Shown piece after piece: positions 10,056-18,964 of a stretch of 64,000 nt of DNA. The notes under the pieces are model-generated. The model made no database searches and was not told the DNA's origin. It worked only from the letters and a program-made list of their open reading frames with translations. The position numbers and the translations under genes are program-made. The stretch spans positions 101,512-165,511 of the forward strand of contig JBFHQE010000003.1 in NCBI GenBank assembly GCA_041592335.1, given 5' to 3'. Source of the DNA: JBFHQE01 sp041592335. GTDB taxonomy: Bacteria; Pseudomonadota; Gammaproteobacteria; Thiohalobacterales; Thiohalobacteraceae. Positions within the stretch are counted from its first letter, which is position 1; every line of letters begins with the position of its first letter.

Positions 10056-10484
10056 ATGAAACGCATATCATTAGGCTTCACTCTCATCGAATTAATGATT
10101 GTGGTCGCCATTATTGGCATCCTAGCTGCAATTGCGTTTCCAGCCTACCAGGATTACACAGCCCGGGCCCAATCTTCCGAGGCCCTAAAGGCCACCAACC
10201 ACCTCCAGTGGGGCGTGGCTATTTATCTATCTGAGAATAATGATATTACCGGCGTGGATGCCGACCCGAGTCTAACCGCAATTGCGGCTGGCATTAACGG
10301 CAAATACATCACCAACGGCGGCGTCACGATTGCAGCCGACGGCACCATCAGCATTCCATTCGACAATGGCGTATTAGCTGGTCAAACCATGAGCCTGGAA
10401 CCGACTCTCAATGGAAGCCAAATATCAACCTGGCAATGTGGCGGTATAGCCAATAGTCAGCACCTCCCCTCCGGATGCCGCTAA
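10056..10484 (+). CDS. Second type IV pilin, tandem paralogue
   Basis: A 142-residue type IV pilin precursor with leader MKRISLG and the same N-terminal helix (FTLIELMIVVAIIGILAAIA). The C-terminal third is close to the first pilin (shared ITNGG/ITDGG, AADGTISIPFD, PTLNGSQ and HLPSGCR), while mature residues about 33-70 differ strongly. Two C-terminal Cys are kept. No sigma-54 site was seen in the 100 bp before it and a terminator blocks read-through from pilA, so it should be expressed separately or weakly. It may be an alternative or minor pilin. Confidence 0.93.
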   Translation: MKRISLGFTLIELMIVVAIIGILAAIAFPAYQDYTARAQSSEALKATNHLQWGVAIYLSENNDITGVDADPSLTAIAAGINGKYITNGGVTIAADGTISIPFDNGVLAGQTMSLEPTLNGSQISTWQCGGIANSQHLPSGCR

Positions 10485-10682
10485 ACCTCACTATTTACTC
10501 TTTATGCTAATTTCGGCCTAAAAAAACCGAAACAGCCCTCTCAGCAAAAATTTCATGAACAATTCAAGATTTTTCCTAAACAACCCGATAACCTATACCA
10601 ACAAGGCGGACTTGTGATCTGCATATTTATTTGATAAATCAACCCAGTTACACTACTGGCTAAATATTTGGACTATAGGGAC

Positions 10683-12398
10683 ATGGCAACTACAACCCCG
10701 CAAATTCGCTTAACCGGTCTACCACGCAGGCTCGTTCTGGACGGCGCCCTGCAGGAAGAGGATGCAATAGCCGCGCTCGAACAGGCAAGCAAGGAAAAGA
10801 AAAACATTGTTTCGCTGCTGGTCGAATCCAAAAAGGTACCTGCAAATTTAATCGCCAATGCGGCCTGCCATGAGTTCGGCATTCCGCTGTTCGACCTGGA
10901 TGTCGTGGACCTCGATACCGCACCGATCAAGCTTGTCGAAGAAAAGCTAATCCGCCAGCATCATGCCTTACCCATTTTCAAACGCGGCAACCGCCTCTAT
11001 GTCGCGGTTTCCGACCCGACCAACCTCACGGCTCTGGACGAGATCAAGTTCCATACCGGCATCACTACAGAAGCTATCCTGGCTGAAGAAGACAAGCTTT
11101 CCCGGATTATCGAGAAAGCCCTTGAGAAAATGGACACCAGCATGTCCGATCTCATGGACGATGATCTGGAAAATCTCGAAATCAGCGGCGGCGAAGAGGA
11201 AGAAGACAAGGGAACCGACTCTGATATCGACGACACGCCCGTCGTACGCTTTGTTAATAAAATTCTGTTGGATGCTATTAATAAAGGCGCCTCCGATATT
11301 CACGTCGAACCTTACGAAAAGACATTCCGCGTTCGCTTCCGTCAGGATGGTGTACTAAAAGAAGTCGCCAACCCACCTCTGGCGCTGTCACAAAAGATCG
11401 CTGCGCGCCTGAAGGTTATGAGCCGCATGGATATCGCCGAGCGACGTGTTCCGCAGGACGGTCGTATAAAAATGCACCTATCCAAGAACCGCGCCATCGA
11501 TTTTCGTGTTAATACCTGCCCAACACTGTTCGGCGAAAAAATCGTACTGCGTATCTTGGATCCATCCAGCGCCAAACTAGGCATCGATGCGCTCGGTTAC
11601 GAAGACGACCAGAAACAGATGTACTTGGAAAACCTGAATAAGCCTTACGGCATGATTCTGGTCACCGGGCCGACCGGTTCCGGTAAAACCGTTTCGCTCT
11701 ATACAGGTCTAAATATCCTCAACACCGAAGACCGGAACATCTCTACCTGCGAAGACCCGGTGGAAATCAACCTGGCCGGTATCAACCAGTGCAACATGAA
11801 CGTCAAACAGGGATTCACTTTCGCCGAGGCGCTACGCGCCTTCCTGCGTCAGGACCCGGACATCATCATGGTCGGTGAAATTCGAGACCTCGAAACGGCC
11901 GAGATTGCGATCAAAGCGGCCCAGACCGGCCACATGGTGATGTCCACGCTGCACACCAACGATGGCCCGCAAACTCTTGCCCGCCTCATGAATATGGGCG
12001 TACCGCCTTACAATATCGCATCGGCGGTCAACCTGATCATTGCCCAGCGTCTGGGGCGTCGCTTGTGTAATAATTGCAAACTGCCGGAGGATGCGCCCCA
12101 AGAAGCGCTTCTTGAGGAAGGGTTCACAGAAGAACAACTGCAGAGTGCTAAGATTTTCAAAGCCAACCACGATGGCTGCGAGCAGTGCTCAGGCGGCTAC
12201 AAGGGGCGCGTCGGTATTTACCAGGTTATGGAAATATCGGAAGAGATGGCGCGTATCATTATGGAAGGCGGTAACGCGATGGATTTATCTGACCAAGCGC
12301 AGAAAGAGGGTATTCGCGACCTGCGCCAGTCTGGACTGCTTAAAGTGGTGCAGGGCATCACCAGTATTGAAGAAATCAATCGAGTCACCAAAGACTAG
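10683..12398 (+). CDS. pilB: Type IV pilus extension ATPase PilB
   Basis: Hexameric cytoplasmic ATPase that drives pilus assembly. The start at ATG 10683 is preferred over an in-frame TTG at 10668 because TAGGGAC lies just before it. The 571 residues contain the N-terminal GspE_N region, Walker A GPTGSGKTVSLYTG (about 329), an Asp/His box, Walker B (DIIMVGEIRDLETAE) and a tetracysteine zinc site (CNNC and CEQC). It heads a pilB-pilC-pilD run with gaps of 28 and 9 bp. Confidence 0.96.
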   Translation: MATTTPQIRLTGLPRRLVLDGALQEEDAIAALEQASKEKKNIVSLLVESKKVPANLIANAACHEFGIPLFDLDVVDLDTAPIKLVEEKLIRQHHALPIFKRGNRLYVAVSDPTNLTALDEIKFHTGITTEAILAEEDKLSRIIEKALEKMDTSMSDLMDDDLENLEISGGEEEEDKGTDSDIDDTPVVRFVNKILLDAINKGASDIHVEPYEKTFRVRFRQDGVLKEVANPPLALSQKIAARLKVMSRMDIAERRVPQDGRIKMHLSKNRAIDFRVNTCPTLFGEKIVLRILDPSSAKLGIDALGYEDDQKQMYLENLNKPYGMILVTGPTGSGKTVSLYTGLNILNTEDRNISTCEDPVEINLAGINQCNMNVKQGFTFAEALRAFLRQDPDIIMVGEIRDLETAEIAIKAAQTGHMVMSTLHTNDGPQTLARLMNMGVPPYNIASAVNLIIAQRLGRRLCNNCKLPEDAPQEALLEEGFTEEQLQSAKIFKANHDGCEQCSGGYKGRVGIYQVMEISEEMARIIMEGGNAMDLSDQAQKEGIRDLRQSGLLKVVQGITSIEEINRVTKD

Positions 12399-12426
12399 GA
12401 AAAGGATTTTTAGGGGATAACAGGCT

Positions 12427-13647
12427 ATGGCAGAGAAAGCAGTCAAGATGGACATGTTCGCCTGGGAAGGTACGGACAAAAAAGGGAATCGCGTCAAAGG
12501 TGAATCCCGCAGCAACAGCCCGACCATGATCAAGGCTGATCTTCGACGCCAGGGGATAACTCCCATCAAGGTGAAAAAGAAATCCTCTTTAGCCGGAGGC
12601 GCCAAGAAAAAGAAAATTATTCCCAAAGACATCGCCATCTTTACCCGGCAACTCGCCACCATGATGGCATCCGGCGTACCCATGGTCCAGTCATTCGAGA
12701 TTATCGCCAAGGGCCATGAAAATCCGGCCATGCAGGAACTGGTAACCACTATCAAAAATGATGTTGAAAGTGGCAACAATCTCCGTGATGCACTAGCGAA
12801 ACATCCTTTGTATTTCGATGAACTCGTATGCAACCTGGTTGCTGCCGGTGAGGCAGCGGGTATTCTCGACAACCTGCTGGACAAGATAGCTACCTACAAG
12901 GAAAAGACAGAAGCCTTAAAATCAAAGATCAAGAAAGCGTTGTTTTATCCAACAGCTGTCATGATCGTAGCTTTTATCGTAACCGCCATCCTCCTGATCT
13001 TCGTGGTACCACAATTCCAGCAGGTATTCTCAAGCTTTGGCGCCGACCTGCCTGCCTTCACAAAGATGATTATTGGACTCTCTGAATTCATGCAAGAGTG
13101 GTGGTGGGCAATTTTTGGCGGTATAGGCATTGGCATCTATGCTTTTATCTCGGCCAAAAAACGCTCTATCAAACTACAGCACGGACTGGACAAACTTGCT
13201 CTTAAATTACCTATTGTAGGTGGAATTCTAGTCAAGGCTGCAATTGCACGATTTGCCCGCACGCTTTCTACGATGTTTGCTGCTGGCGTTCCTCTAGTAG
13301 ATGCACTGGAATCCGTTGCAGGCGCTACCGGTAACATCGTATACCAGGATGCAGTAATGAGGATGCGTGACCAGGTCGCAACCGGTCAACAGCTACAACT
13401 CACCATGCAACAAACCGGACTATTCCCTAACATGGTAGTGCAAATGATTGCTATCGGCGAAGAAGCCGGTTCACTGGATTCCATGTGCGGCAAAGTAGCC
13501 GATTTTTATGAACAGGAAGTAGACGATGCAGTTGACGGTCTTTCCAGTCTCATGGAACCATTGATCATGGCCGTGTTGGGCGTACTCGTGGGTGGCCTGG
13601 TTATCGCCATGTACCTGCCAATCTTCAAAATGGGTTCCGTGGTATAA
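12427..13647 (+). CDS. pilC: Type IV pilus inner-membrane platform PilC
   Basis: Polytopic platform protein that couples PilB to pilin polymerisation. The 406 residues hold two T2SF domains, each starting with a conserved helical block (FTRQLATMMASGVPMVQSFE and FARTLSTMFAAGVPLVDALE), and three membrane helices, the last near the C-terminus (MAVLGVLVGGLVIAMYLPIF). The length is typical. The gene sits between pilB and pilD. Confidence 0.96.
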   Translation: MAEKAVKMDMFAWEGTDKKGNRVKGESRSNSPTMIKADLRRQGITPIKVKKKSSLAGGAKKKKIIPKDIAIFTRQLATMMASGVPMVQSFEIIAKGHENPAMQELVTTIKNDVESGNNLRDALAKHPLYFDELVCNLVAAGEAAGILDNLLDKIATYKEKTEALKSKIKKALFYPTAVMIVAFIVTAILLIFVVPQFQQVFSSFGADLPAFTKMIIGLSEFMQEWWWAIFGGIGIGIYAFISAKKRSIKLQHGLDKLALKLPIVGGILVKAAIARFARTLSTMFAAGVPLVDALESVAGATGNIVYQDAVMRMRDQVATGQQLQLTMQQTGLFPNMVVQMIAIGEEAGSLDSMCGKVADFYEQEVDDAVDGLSSLMEPLIMAVLGVLVGGLVIAMYLPIFKMGSVV

Positions 13648-13656
13648 GAACCCGGC

Positions 13657-14529
13657 ATGGATTTTTTCATACTGCTTCAATACGACGCAGCCGTGCTTAT
13701 TAGCACGGCTATTGTTTTTGGCCTGCTGATCGGCAGCTTTCTCAACGTCGTCGTTTATCGTTTGCCCAGGATGCTGGAACGCGACTGGAAAAACCAGTGC
13801 CAGGAATTGCTCGAGACCGAGTCAAAAGATACTGAGCAAGCGATTGGTCTGGTCACACCTCGCTCGCGCTGCCCATCCTGCGGCCACCAGATAACCGCCC
13901 TGGAAAACATCCCGCTTATCAGCTATCTCGTATTGCGCGGTAAATGCTCGTCCTGTGGCACCCATATTTCACTGCGCTATCCGATTGTCGAACTGATCAC
14001 TGGACTGCTGTCAGGTTTTCTTGCCTGGCACTTCGGCTGGAGCTGGGAGCTGGCGGGCGCACTACTCTTCACCTGGACGCTCATCCCGTTAAGCCTGATC
14101 GATTTCGATACCCAGCTATTACCTGACAACATGACGCTGCCCTTACTCTGGGCGGGTCTGCTGTTTAACCTGAATGGTGGCTTTACCACCTTGAGCGAAG
14201 CCGTCATCGGTGCCGCCGCGGGTTACCTGGTATTGTGGAGCATCTATCATCTGTTCCGCATCCTGACCGGCAAGGAAGGCATGGGCTATGGCGACTTCAA
14301 GCTACTTGCCGCTTGCGGCGCATGGATGGGCTGGAAACTGCTGCCAGTGATTGTACTGCTCTCATCCGTTGTCGGTGCGGTAGTCGGTATAGCCCTGATC
14401 GTCACCCTGGGTCGCGACAAAAATATTCCCATTCCTTTTGGCCCTTACATTGCCGCAGCCGGATGGCTGGCACTGATCTGGGGACATGATCTGGTTACGG
14501 GTTATCTCAGGTTTGCGGGATTGAATTAA
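13657..14529 (+). CDS. pilD: Prepilin peptidase and N-methyltransferase PilD
   Basis: Membrane aspartyl protease that cuts prepilin leaders and methylates the new N-terminal Phe; it usually also serves type II pseudopilins. The 290 residues show the tetracysteine zinc pair CPSC and CSSC (about residues 72 and 97), catalytic Asp motifs LIDFDTQLLPD and GMGYGDFKLLA, and about seven membrane helices. It would process both pilins here and the substrates of the gsp system. Confidence 0.96.
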   Translation: MDFFILLQYDAAVLISTAIVFGLLIGSFLNVVVYRLPRMLERDWKNQCQELLETESKDTEQAIGLVTPRSRCPSCGHQITALENIPLISYLVLRGKCSSCGTHISLRYPIVELITGLLSGFLAWHFGWSWELAGALLFTWTLIPLSLIDFDTQLLPDNMTLPLLWAGLLFNLNGGFTTLSEAVIGAAAGYLVLWSIYHLFRILTGKEGMGYGDFKLLAACGAWMGWKLLPVIVLLSSVVGAVVGIALIVTLGRDKNIPIPFGPYIAAAGWLALIWGHDLVTGYLRFAGLN

Positions 14530-14564
14530 AAATCGCTTCGCGTTCCTCGTGATACCATCCACCC

Positions 14565-15179
14565 ATGTTAATTATCGGACTCACAGGTGGCATCGGCTGT
14601 GGCAAGAGCGCGGCGGCGGACCGTTTTGCATATCACAGCGTTCCCATTATCGACGCCGATGCAATCGCGCGTGAACTCGTCACTAAAGACAGTGACGGAC
14701 TTAATCAGATCGCCAATCATTTCGGAAACGATTATCTCGCATCGAACGGCGAACTCGACAGAGCAAAACTTCGCCAGCATATTTTTGAACATCCCGAAGC
14801 CCGCGAGCAGCTCGAAGCTATTCTGCACCCGTTAATACGCAATGAGATGCAAACCCGTGCGGCACAGCTCGATGCACCCTACTGTGTATTTGTCATCCCG
14901 CTTTTGATTGAAAGCCCGCACGCGGCGCCGGTCGATCGTATCTTGGTTATCGACTGCAGCGAAGATACACAGCGACAGCGTGTGATGAACCGCGATGGCA
15001 ATACAGGAGAACAGGTGGACGCCATCCTGGCCAGCCAGGCAACACGCCGCCAGCGACTGGCGGCGGCAGATGATGTGGCGACTAATGAGAGTACGCTGGA
15101 TTCCTTGCACCGGCAGATCGACCAACTGCATGCTGGCTACCTGCAATTGGCGGGCATAAAAAAAGTGCCGACCCGCTAG
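14565..15179 (+). CDS. coaE: Dephospho-CoA kinase
   Basis: Phosphorylates dephospho-CoA in the last step of CoA synthesis. The 204 residues begin MLIIGLTGGIGCGKSAAADR (P-loop), followed by DADAIARELV and a lid region with RQRVMNRDG. The position after pilD is conserved in gammaproteobacteria. Its stop codon lies inside the hairpin of a minus-strand terminator, so its 3' end overlaps the candidate small RNA. Confidence 0.95.
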   Translation: MLIIGLTGGIGCGKSAAADRFAYHSVPIIDADAIARELVTKDSDGLNQIANHFGNDYLASNGELDRAKLRQHIFEHPEAREQLEAILHPLIRNEMQTRAAQLDAPYCVFVIPLLIESPHAAPVDRILVIDCSEDTQRQRVMNRDGNTGEQVDAILASQATRRQRLAAADDVATNESTLDSLHRQIDQLHAGYLQLAGIKKVPTR

Positions 15180-15188
15180 AGTCGGCAC
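15158..15188 (-). terminator. Rho-independent terminator on the minus strand
   Basis: Perfect 8-bp stem GTGCCGAC/GTCGGCAC followed, on the minus strand, by seven T. On the plus strand the hairpin has no T-run, so it acts only for minus-strand transcription. No minus-strand protein gene lies upstream, which is the first sign of a non-coding RNA here. Confidence 0.85.
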
Positions 15189-15290
15189 CCCTGTGAGGCT
15201 GCCCGCCAGTGAATCGTCCCTGTCTGGCTTGCAACCGCTGAATCGTCCTTGATTCAACATCGGCCAGACTACACCCGCCAATCCAGGAAA
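15158..15290 (-). ncRNA. Candidate CsrA/RsmA-binding small RNA (Rsm/Csr type)
   Basis: The gap between coaE and zapD holds no supported protein gene but ends in a strong minus-strand terminator. Read on that strand it has a hairpin (15239-15256) with 6-bp stem TGAATC/GATTCA and loop AAGGAC, a classic CsrA-binding loop. A second hairpin (15205-15228, stem GCCAG/CTGGC) has AGGGAC in its loop. The nonamer GGACGATTC occurs in both, and another GGA lies near 15283. A GacA-like box is upstream at 15315. RsmY/RsmZ-type RNAs sequester CsrA/RsmA. The 5' end is a guess because no clear -10/-35 pair was found. Confidence 0.55.
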
Positions 15291-15314
15291 ACCTGCGAAA
15301 ATGTCTTCGCCGCC

Positions 15315-15332
15315 TGTAAGCCTTGGCTGAAA
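15315..15332 (-). promoter_or_regulatory. GacA/UvrY-like upstream activating site
   Basis: TGTAAG-CCTTGG-CTGAAA matches the GacA box (TGTAAG N6 CTTACA) with one perfect and one 4-of-6 half site and the right spacing. It lies about 60 bp upstream of the first GGA hairpin of the candidate RNA. GacA control of such RNAs is established; this instance is inferred. Confidence 0.45.
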
Positions 15333-15415
15333 TTTTTGTCAGCGACAATATTTGCTTCCAGCACTGGCCTCATGGACAATACCCGGCATGTCACACTCTC
15401 AGGCGCTAACATCCT

Positions 15416-16186
15416 GTGTCGCATAAAGTAATTTACGAACAGCCGCTCAACGAACGGGTTCGCGCGTTTTTACGCCTGGAATTTCTGTTCCAGCAAGTGC
15501 GTCATCATCTTGGCGGCACTGCCTCCTGGGACAGTCGTGCCGCACTGAGCTGCTTGCTGGAGATGCTGAATATCTTTGGCCGTAGCGACCTCAAGACCGA
15601 GGTCATGAAAGAACTGGAACGGCACACTGCCAATCTCGCGCGTCTGGAGCAAAGCCCCGATGTCGACCGGATGCAGCTATCCGGCCTGCTGGATGAACTG
15701 GAAGGTCTTATCGATGAGCTGCACTCCCTGAGCGGTCCGGTTGGCGCCCACCTCAAGGGTAACGAGTTTCTGTCGGCCATCCAGCAACGCAGCAGCATTC
15801 CCGGCGGCACCTGTGATTTCGATCTGCCCGCCTACCATTTCTGGCTGGAATCGCCCGCCGAGGAACGCATGCGCGACCTCGCAGGCTGGCTGGAAAGTTT
15901 CGACGTGATCGGTCGCGCCATACGCCTGATCCTGCGCCTGACCCGCAGCAGCACACTGTTCAAACCCGAAACCGCCGAGGCCGGATTCTTCCAGAAGAAT
16001 CTCGATCCCAGCATTCCCTGCCAGATGGTGCGCGTGGCCTTGCCTGCGGGCACACCCTTTTATGCCGAAGTCAGCGGCGGGCGTCATCGCTTCACGGTGC
16101 GCTTCATGGCCCAGCCCGATGCCAATCAACGCGCCTCGCAAACCAGCGAGCGAGTCAGTTTTGAACTCGCCTGCTGTGTCATTTAG
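15416..16186 (+). CDS. zapD: Cell division protein ZapD
   Basis: Cytoplasmic protein that bundles FtsZ filaments at the Z-ring. The 256-residue protein begins SHKVIYEQPLNERVRAFLRL after a GTG start, matching the ZapD N-terminus, and is helical with a C-terminal beta region. The coaE-zapD-yacG order is conserved. Only 2 bp separate it from yacG. The ribosome site is weak. Its own promoter must lie within or beyond the region that also holds the minus-strand RNA. Confidence 0.92.
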   Translation: MSHKVIYEQPLNERVRAFLRLEFLFQQVRHHLGGTASWDSRAALSCLLEMLNIFGRSDLKTEVMKELERHTANLARLEQSPDVDRMQLSGLLDELEGLIDELHSLSGPVGAHLKGNEFLSAIQQRSSIPGGTCDFDLPAYHFWLESPAEERMRDLAGWLESFDVIGRAIRLILRLTRSSTLFKPETAEAGFFQKNLDPSIPCQMVRVALPAGTPFYAEVSGGRHRFTVRFMAQPDANQRASQTSERVSFELACCVI

Positions 16187-16188
16187 GA

Positions 16189-16371
16189 ATGCCGAAAAAA
16201 CAGAAAACCGTACCCTGCCCAACCTGCGGTGAGGATGCGCCCTGGAGTCCTGACAACCCCTGGCGGCCTTTTTGCAGTGAGCGCTGCAAGCTCATCGATC
16301 TCGGTGAATGGTTCGGCGAAGAAAAAAGAATACCGGGCGAACCGGCGCATTTACCCGAAGACGAGCACTAG
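16189..16371 (+). CDS. yacG: DNA gyrase inhibitor YacG
   Basis: A 60-residue zinc-binding protein that binds GyrB and blocks gyrase in E. coli. The four Cys ligands are visible as CPTC near the N-terminus and CSERC in the middle, followed by an acidic tail (LPEDEH). It is coupled to zapD and overlaps the convergent lipoprotein gene by 4 bp at its 3' end. Confidence 0.92.
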   Translation: MPKKQKTVPCPTCGEDAPWSPDNPWRPFCSERCKLIDLGEWFGEEKRIPGEPAHLPEDEH

Positions 16372-16787
16372 TCCCCGATGACGAAATCGAACCAGGCCTG
16401 ATATACAACACCCTCGGCCTCAACTTCCAGCTTCGCGCGCCAGTCACTACGCCCCGTCACGCAGATTGGCAACATTGGCTGCCCTGTCCAATCCCCCTCT
16501 GCACCTCGACTGAAGACATACCGGTTCTCGCCCATATCCATCCCGGGCATCACAAAATTCACTTTGACGGCATCCACCGCCAGATTCGTATCCAGCGCGA
16601 TCGAGACAGTGAAAGGTTGCAGTGGCTTAATGTGATCCGGCAAATGCAACGCCACAGCCATCTGTTGCGCCTGCAGGAGACATTGACCGGTTTGACAGTC
16701 AACCTGACCCAGTAACCTTTCAGGCAATTCTTCCTGGGCGCAAGCCGACAACAACATTGCTGACAACAGAAAATATATTCGCTTCAT
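16368..16787 (-). CDS. Putative lipoprotein of unknown function
   Basis: A 139-residue protein with a lipoprotein signal (MKRIYFLLSAMLLSAC, lipobox LSAC). The mature part has a Cys pair (DCQTGQC) and an Ig-like beta domain with a Met-rich turn (FVMPGMDMGENRY) and a later ICVTGRSDW. This resembles FixH/YtkA-like domains, some of which act in copper handling, but the match is by eye and weak. It overlaps the mutT stop by 4 bp and is the last gene of the argJ-mutT run. Confidence 0.75.
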   Translation of the reverse strand: MKRIYFLLSAMLLSACAQEELPERLLGQVDCQTGQCLLQAQQMAVALHLPDHIKPLQPFTVSIALDTNLAVDAVKVNFVMPGMDMGENRYVFSRGAEGDWTGQPMLPICVTGRSDWRAKLEVEAEGVVYQAWFDFVIGD

Positions 16788-17713
16788 TCCGGCCAGAACC
16801 CCGTTATTCCGGCGACACCCTGCCCGCCTCGGGACTGCGCCCGCTCAGTATCGTCTGCCGACATGCCACCCAGCGCGTACACTGGCATCACCGCCTGCTC
16901 ACACAAGGCTGCAAAGCGGTCCCAACCTAAAGGCCTGGCACCGGGGTGCGATGTTGTTTGCCTGACCGGCGATAACACGATGAAATCCACTTCCAGCCTG
17001 GCGGCCTGCCTGATTTCTTCCTCGGAATGACAGGATGCTGCCACCCATTGCGAAGTGGGTAAGGGTCGCCCATGCAAGCTGTTTAGCTGACTCGAAGTCA
17101 AATGCACACCGCTGCCGACATCTCTCGCTATTTCAATATCGCCATTAATTAACAGGGTTGCGTCATGCTGATGACAAATAGCCATTGCCTCCCTGGCGAG
17201 CGCCGCCAGCGCATCACTGCTCAGCGACTTTGCCCTCAACTGCACCAGTCCAACGCCATGCGCAACCAGCCGTGCCAGCTGCCCGAGAAACTTTCCCGTA
17301 TCGTCGGGCTCAGGCGAGATTGCATAACTCGACGGTAATTGAATCGCGTGGGTAATGGGCGTATTCGCTGCGGGAAATGGGTACCGATGCAGTTGCTTGC
17401 GCGCCACCCATTGCAGCGGCTGACCTTCGCGCCCATGCGGTTCACCCGACCAGCGGCTCGTGCGCCACACATCCAGCAACACCTGCTTATCGCCGTAATC
17501 ATGCGGAATACGAATCAACGGGCGGGCCGACCCAATATGCACACCCAGTTCTTCTTCGATCTCCCTGAACAGCGCCTGTTGTACATCCTCATCCGGTTCC
17601 ACCTTGCCACCGGGGTATTCCCAGAGCCCGCCCTGATGAAGGTGATCATGGCGCTTGCTGATCAGCACTTCGCCCTTGTCGTTTTCAATGACGGCGACGG
17701 CAACGTGAATCAT
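16784..17713 (-). CDS. mutT: MutT Nudix hydrolase fused to a ThiE-like domain
   Basis: A 309-residue fusion common in gammaproteobacteria. The N-terminal half is 8-oxo-dGTP diphosphatase with the Nudix box (GGKVEPDEDVQQALFREIEE), which cleans oxidised nucleotides. The C-terminal half (about 145-309) is a thiamine-phosphate-synthase-like barrel (LVQLRAKSL, DATLLINGD, VDFIVLSPV, YALGGM) whose activity in such fusions is uncertain. Its start overlaps the last base of the argJ stop, so the pair is coupled. Confidence 0.93.
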   Translation of the reverse strand: MIHVAVAVIENDKGEVLISKRHDHLHQGGLWEYPGGKVEPDEDVQQALFREIEEELGVHIGSARPLIRIPHDYGDKQVLLDVWRTSRWSGEPHGREGQPLQWVARKQLHRYPFPAANTPITHAIQLPSSYAISPEPDDTGKFLGQLARLVAHGVGLVQLRAKSLSSDALAALAREAMAICHQHDATLLINGDIEIARDVGSGVHLTSSQLNSLHGRPLPTSQWVAASCHSEEEIRQAARLEVDFIVLSPVRQTTSHPGARPLGWDRFAALCEQAVMPVYALGGMSADDTERAQSRGGQGVAGITGFWPE

Positions 17714-18927
17714 CAGGTACGGTATTCGGCATTAATCTTCACATAATCGTAGGAGAAATCCGTGGTCCATACGGATTCAACAGTGTCTCCCCGTCCGAGC
17801 AACACACGAATAGTGATTTCCGACTCACGCATAGCGGCCTGTCCTGCCGCTTCCGTATAAGACGCGGCCCGCCCGCCCTGCTCAACGATGCAGGTTTCAT
17901 TCAGGTAAACCTGAACAGCTTCAAGCTCAAGCTCTTCCAGACCGGCGCGACCAATGGCCGCCAGAATGCGCCCCCAGTTGGGATCGCTGGCAAACAACGC
18001 CGTCTTGATCAAAGGCGAGTGCGCAATGGTATAGCCTACCTGCAAACACTCTTCCTGCGACGCACCCTGCTCAACCCGCACCTCGACAAACTTGGTCGCA
18101 CCCTCGCCGTCGCGCACAATTGCCTGAGCGAGCGCCTGGCAAACCTCGTTCAACGCCGCCTGCAACTGATTGGCCTGCGCGGTCCCTTCGCTCACCATGG
18201 CACCGGACTTACCCGTCGCCAGCAACATGCAGGCATCGTTAGTCGAAGTATCGCCGTCGATAGTGATACGGTTAAAGGATTTATCCACCGCCCGCCGCAA
18301 CATGGCTTCCAGTAAAGCGGCATCCACCTGCGCATCCGTGGCAATAAAGGCCAGCATGGTTGCCATGTCGGGACGGATCATGCCAGCCCCCTTGGCAATC
18401 CCGGTAATCGTGACCGTCTTGCCATCAAGGGTGATTTGCCGGCTGCAACCTTTCGGCAAAGTGTCGGTTGTCATAATGCCTTTGGCGGCATCCACCCAGG
18501 TATTGTCGGCCAGCTTATCGAAGGCGGGTTGCAACCCGGCCTGCAGTTTCTGCAACGGGAGCGGTTCACCAATCACACCCGTGGAAAAGGGCAAAACCTC
18601 TTCCACCTTGCAACCGGCAACCTTTGCCATTGCCACGCAGGTTTCATGCGCATCCTGCATACCCTTGCTGCCGGTACCCGCATTGGCATTACCGGTATTG
18701 ATCACCAGGTAACGGGGCGGTCGTTGTTTGAGATGGTCTTTGGCAACGGTAACGGGGGCCGCGCAAAAGGCGTTACGCGTGAATACGCCCGCGCCTGTAG
18801 ACCCTGACGATAACTCGACAACCACCAGATCACGGCGATCGGGGTACTTGATACCGGCCTCGGCAATCCCCAGGCGGATGCCGGCGACGGGTAAGAGCTC
18901 AGTTAAGGGTGCGAGATTGACGGCCAT
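17713..18927 (-). CDS. argJ: Bifunctional glutamate N-acetyltransferase / N-acetylglutamate synthase
   Basis: Recycles the acetyl group of N-acetylornithine onto glutamate in arginine synthesis. The start at 18927 (MAVNLAPLTELLPVAG) is chosen over an in-frame ATG 30 bp upstream because GGAT lies 7 bp before it and the N-terminus then matches other ArgJ proteins. The self-cleavage site is visible as IRPDMATMLAF, with the nucleophilic Thr near residue 189. At 404 residues the length is typical. Confidence 0.95.
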   Translation of the reverse strand: MAVNLAPLTELLPVAGIRLGIAEAGIKYPDRRDLVVVELSSGSTGAGVFTRNAFCAAPVTVAKDHLKQRPPRYLVINTGNANAGTGSKGMQDAHETCVAMAKVAGCKVEEVLPFSTGVIGEPLPLQKLQAGLQPAFDKLADNTWVDAAKGIMTTDTLPKGCSRQITLDGKTVTITGIAKGAGMIRPDMATMLAFIATDAQVDAALLEAMLRRAVDKSFNRITIDGDTSTNDACMLLATGKSGAMVSEGTAQANQLQAALNEVCQALAQAIVRDGEGATKFVEVRVEQGASQEECLQVGYTIAHSPLIKTALFASDPNWGRILAAIGRAGLEELELEAVQVYLNETCIVEQGGRAASYTEAAGQAAMRESEITIRVLLGRGDTVESVWTTDFSYDYVKINAEYRT

Positions 18928-18964
18928 AACACTATCCAATGCTTTCCAGATATCCAAACAGGGT

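Noticed and set aside
10511..10532. Hairpin TTTCGG/CCGAAA after the second pilin
   Set aside because: The stem is short and no T-run follows, so it is not a convincing terminator.
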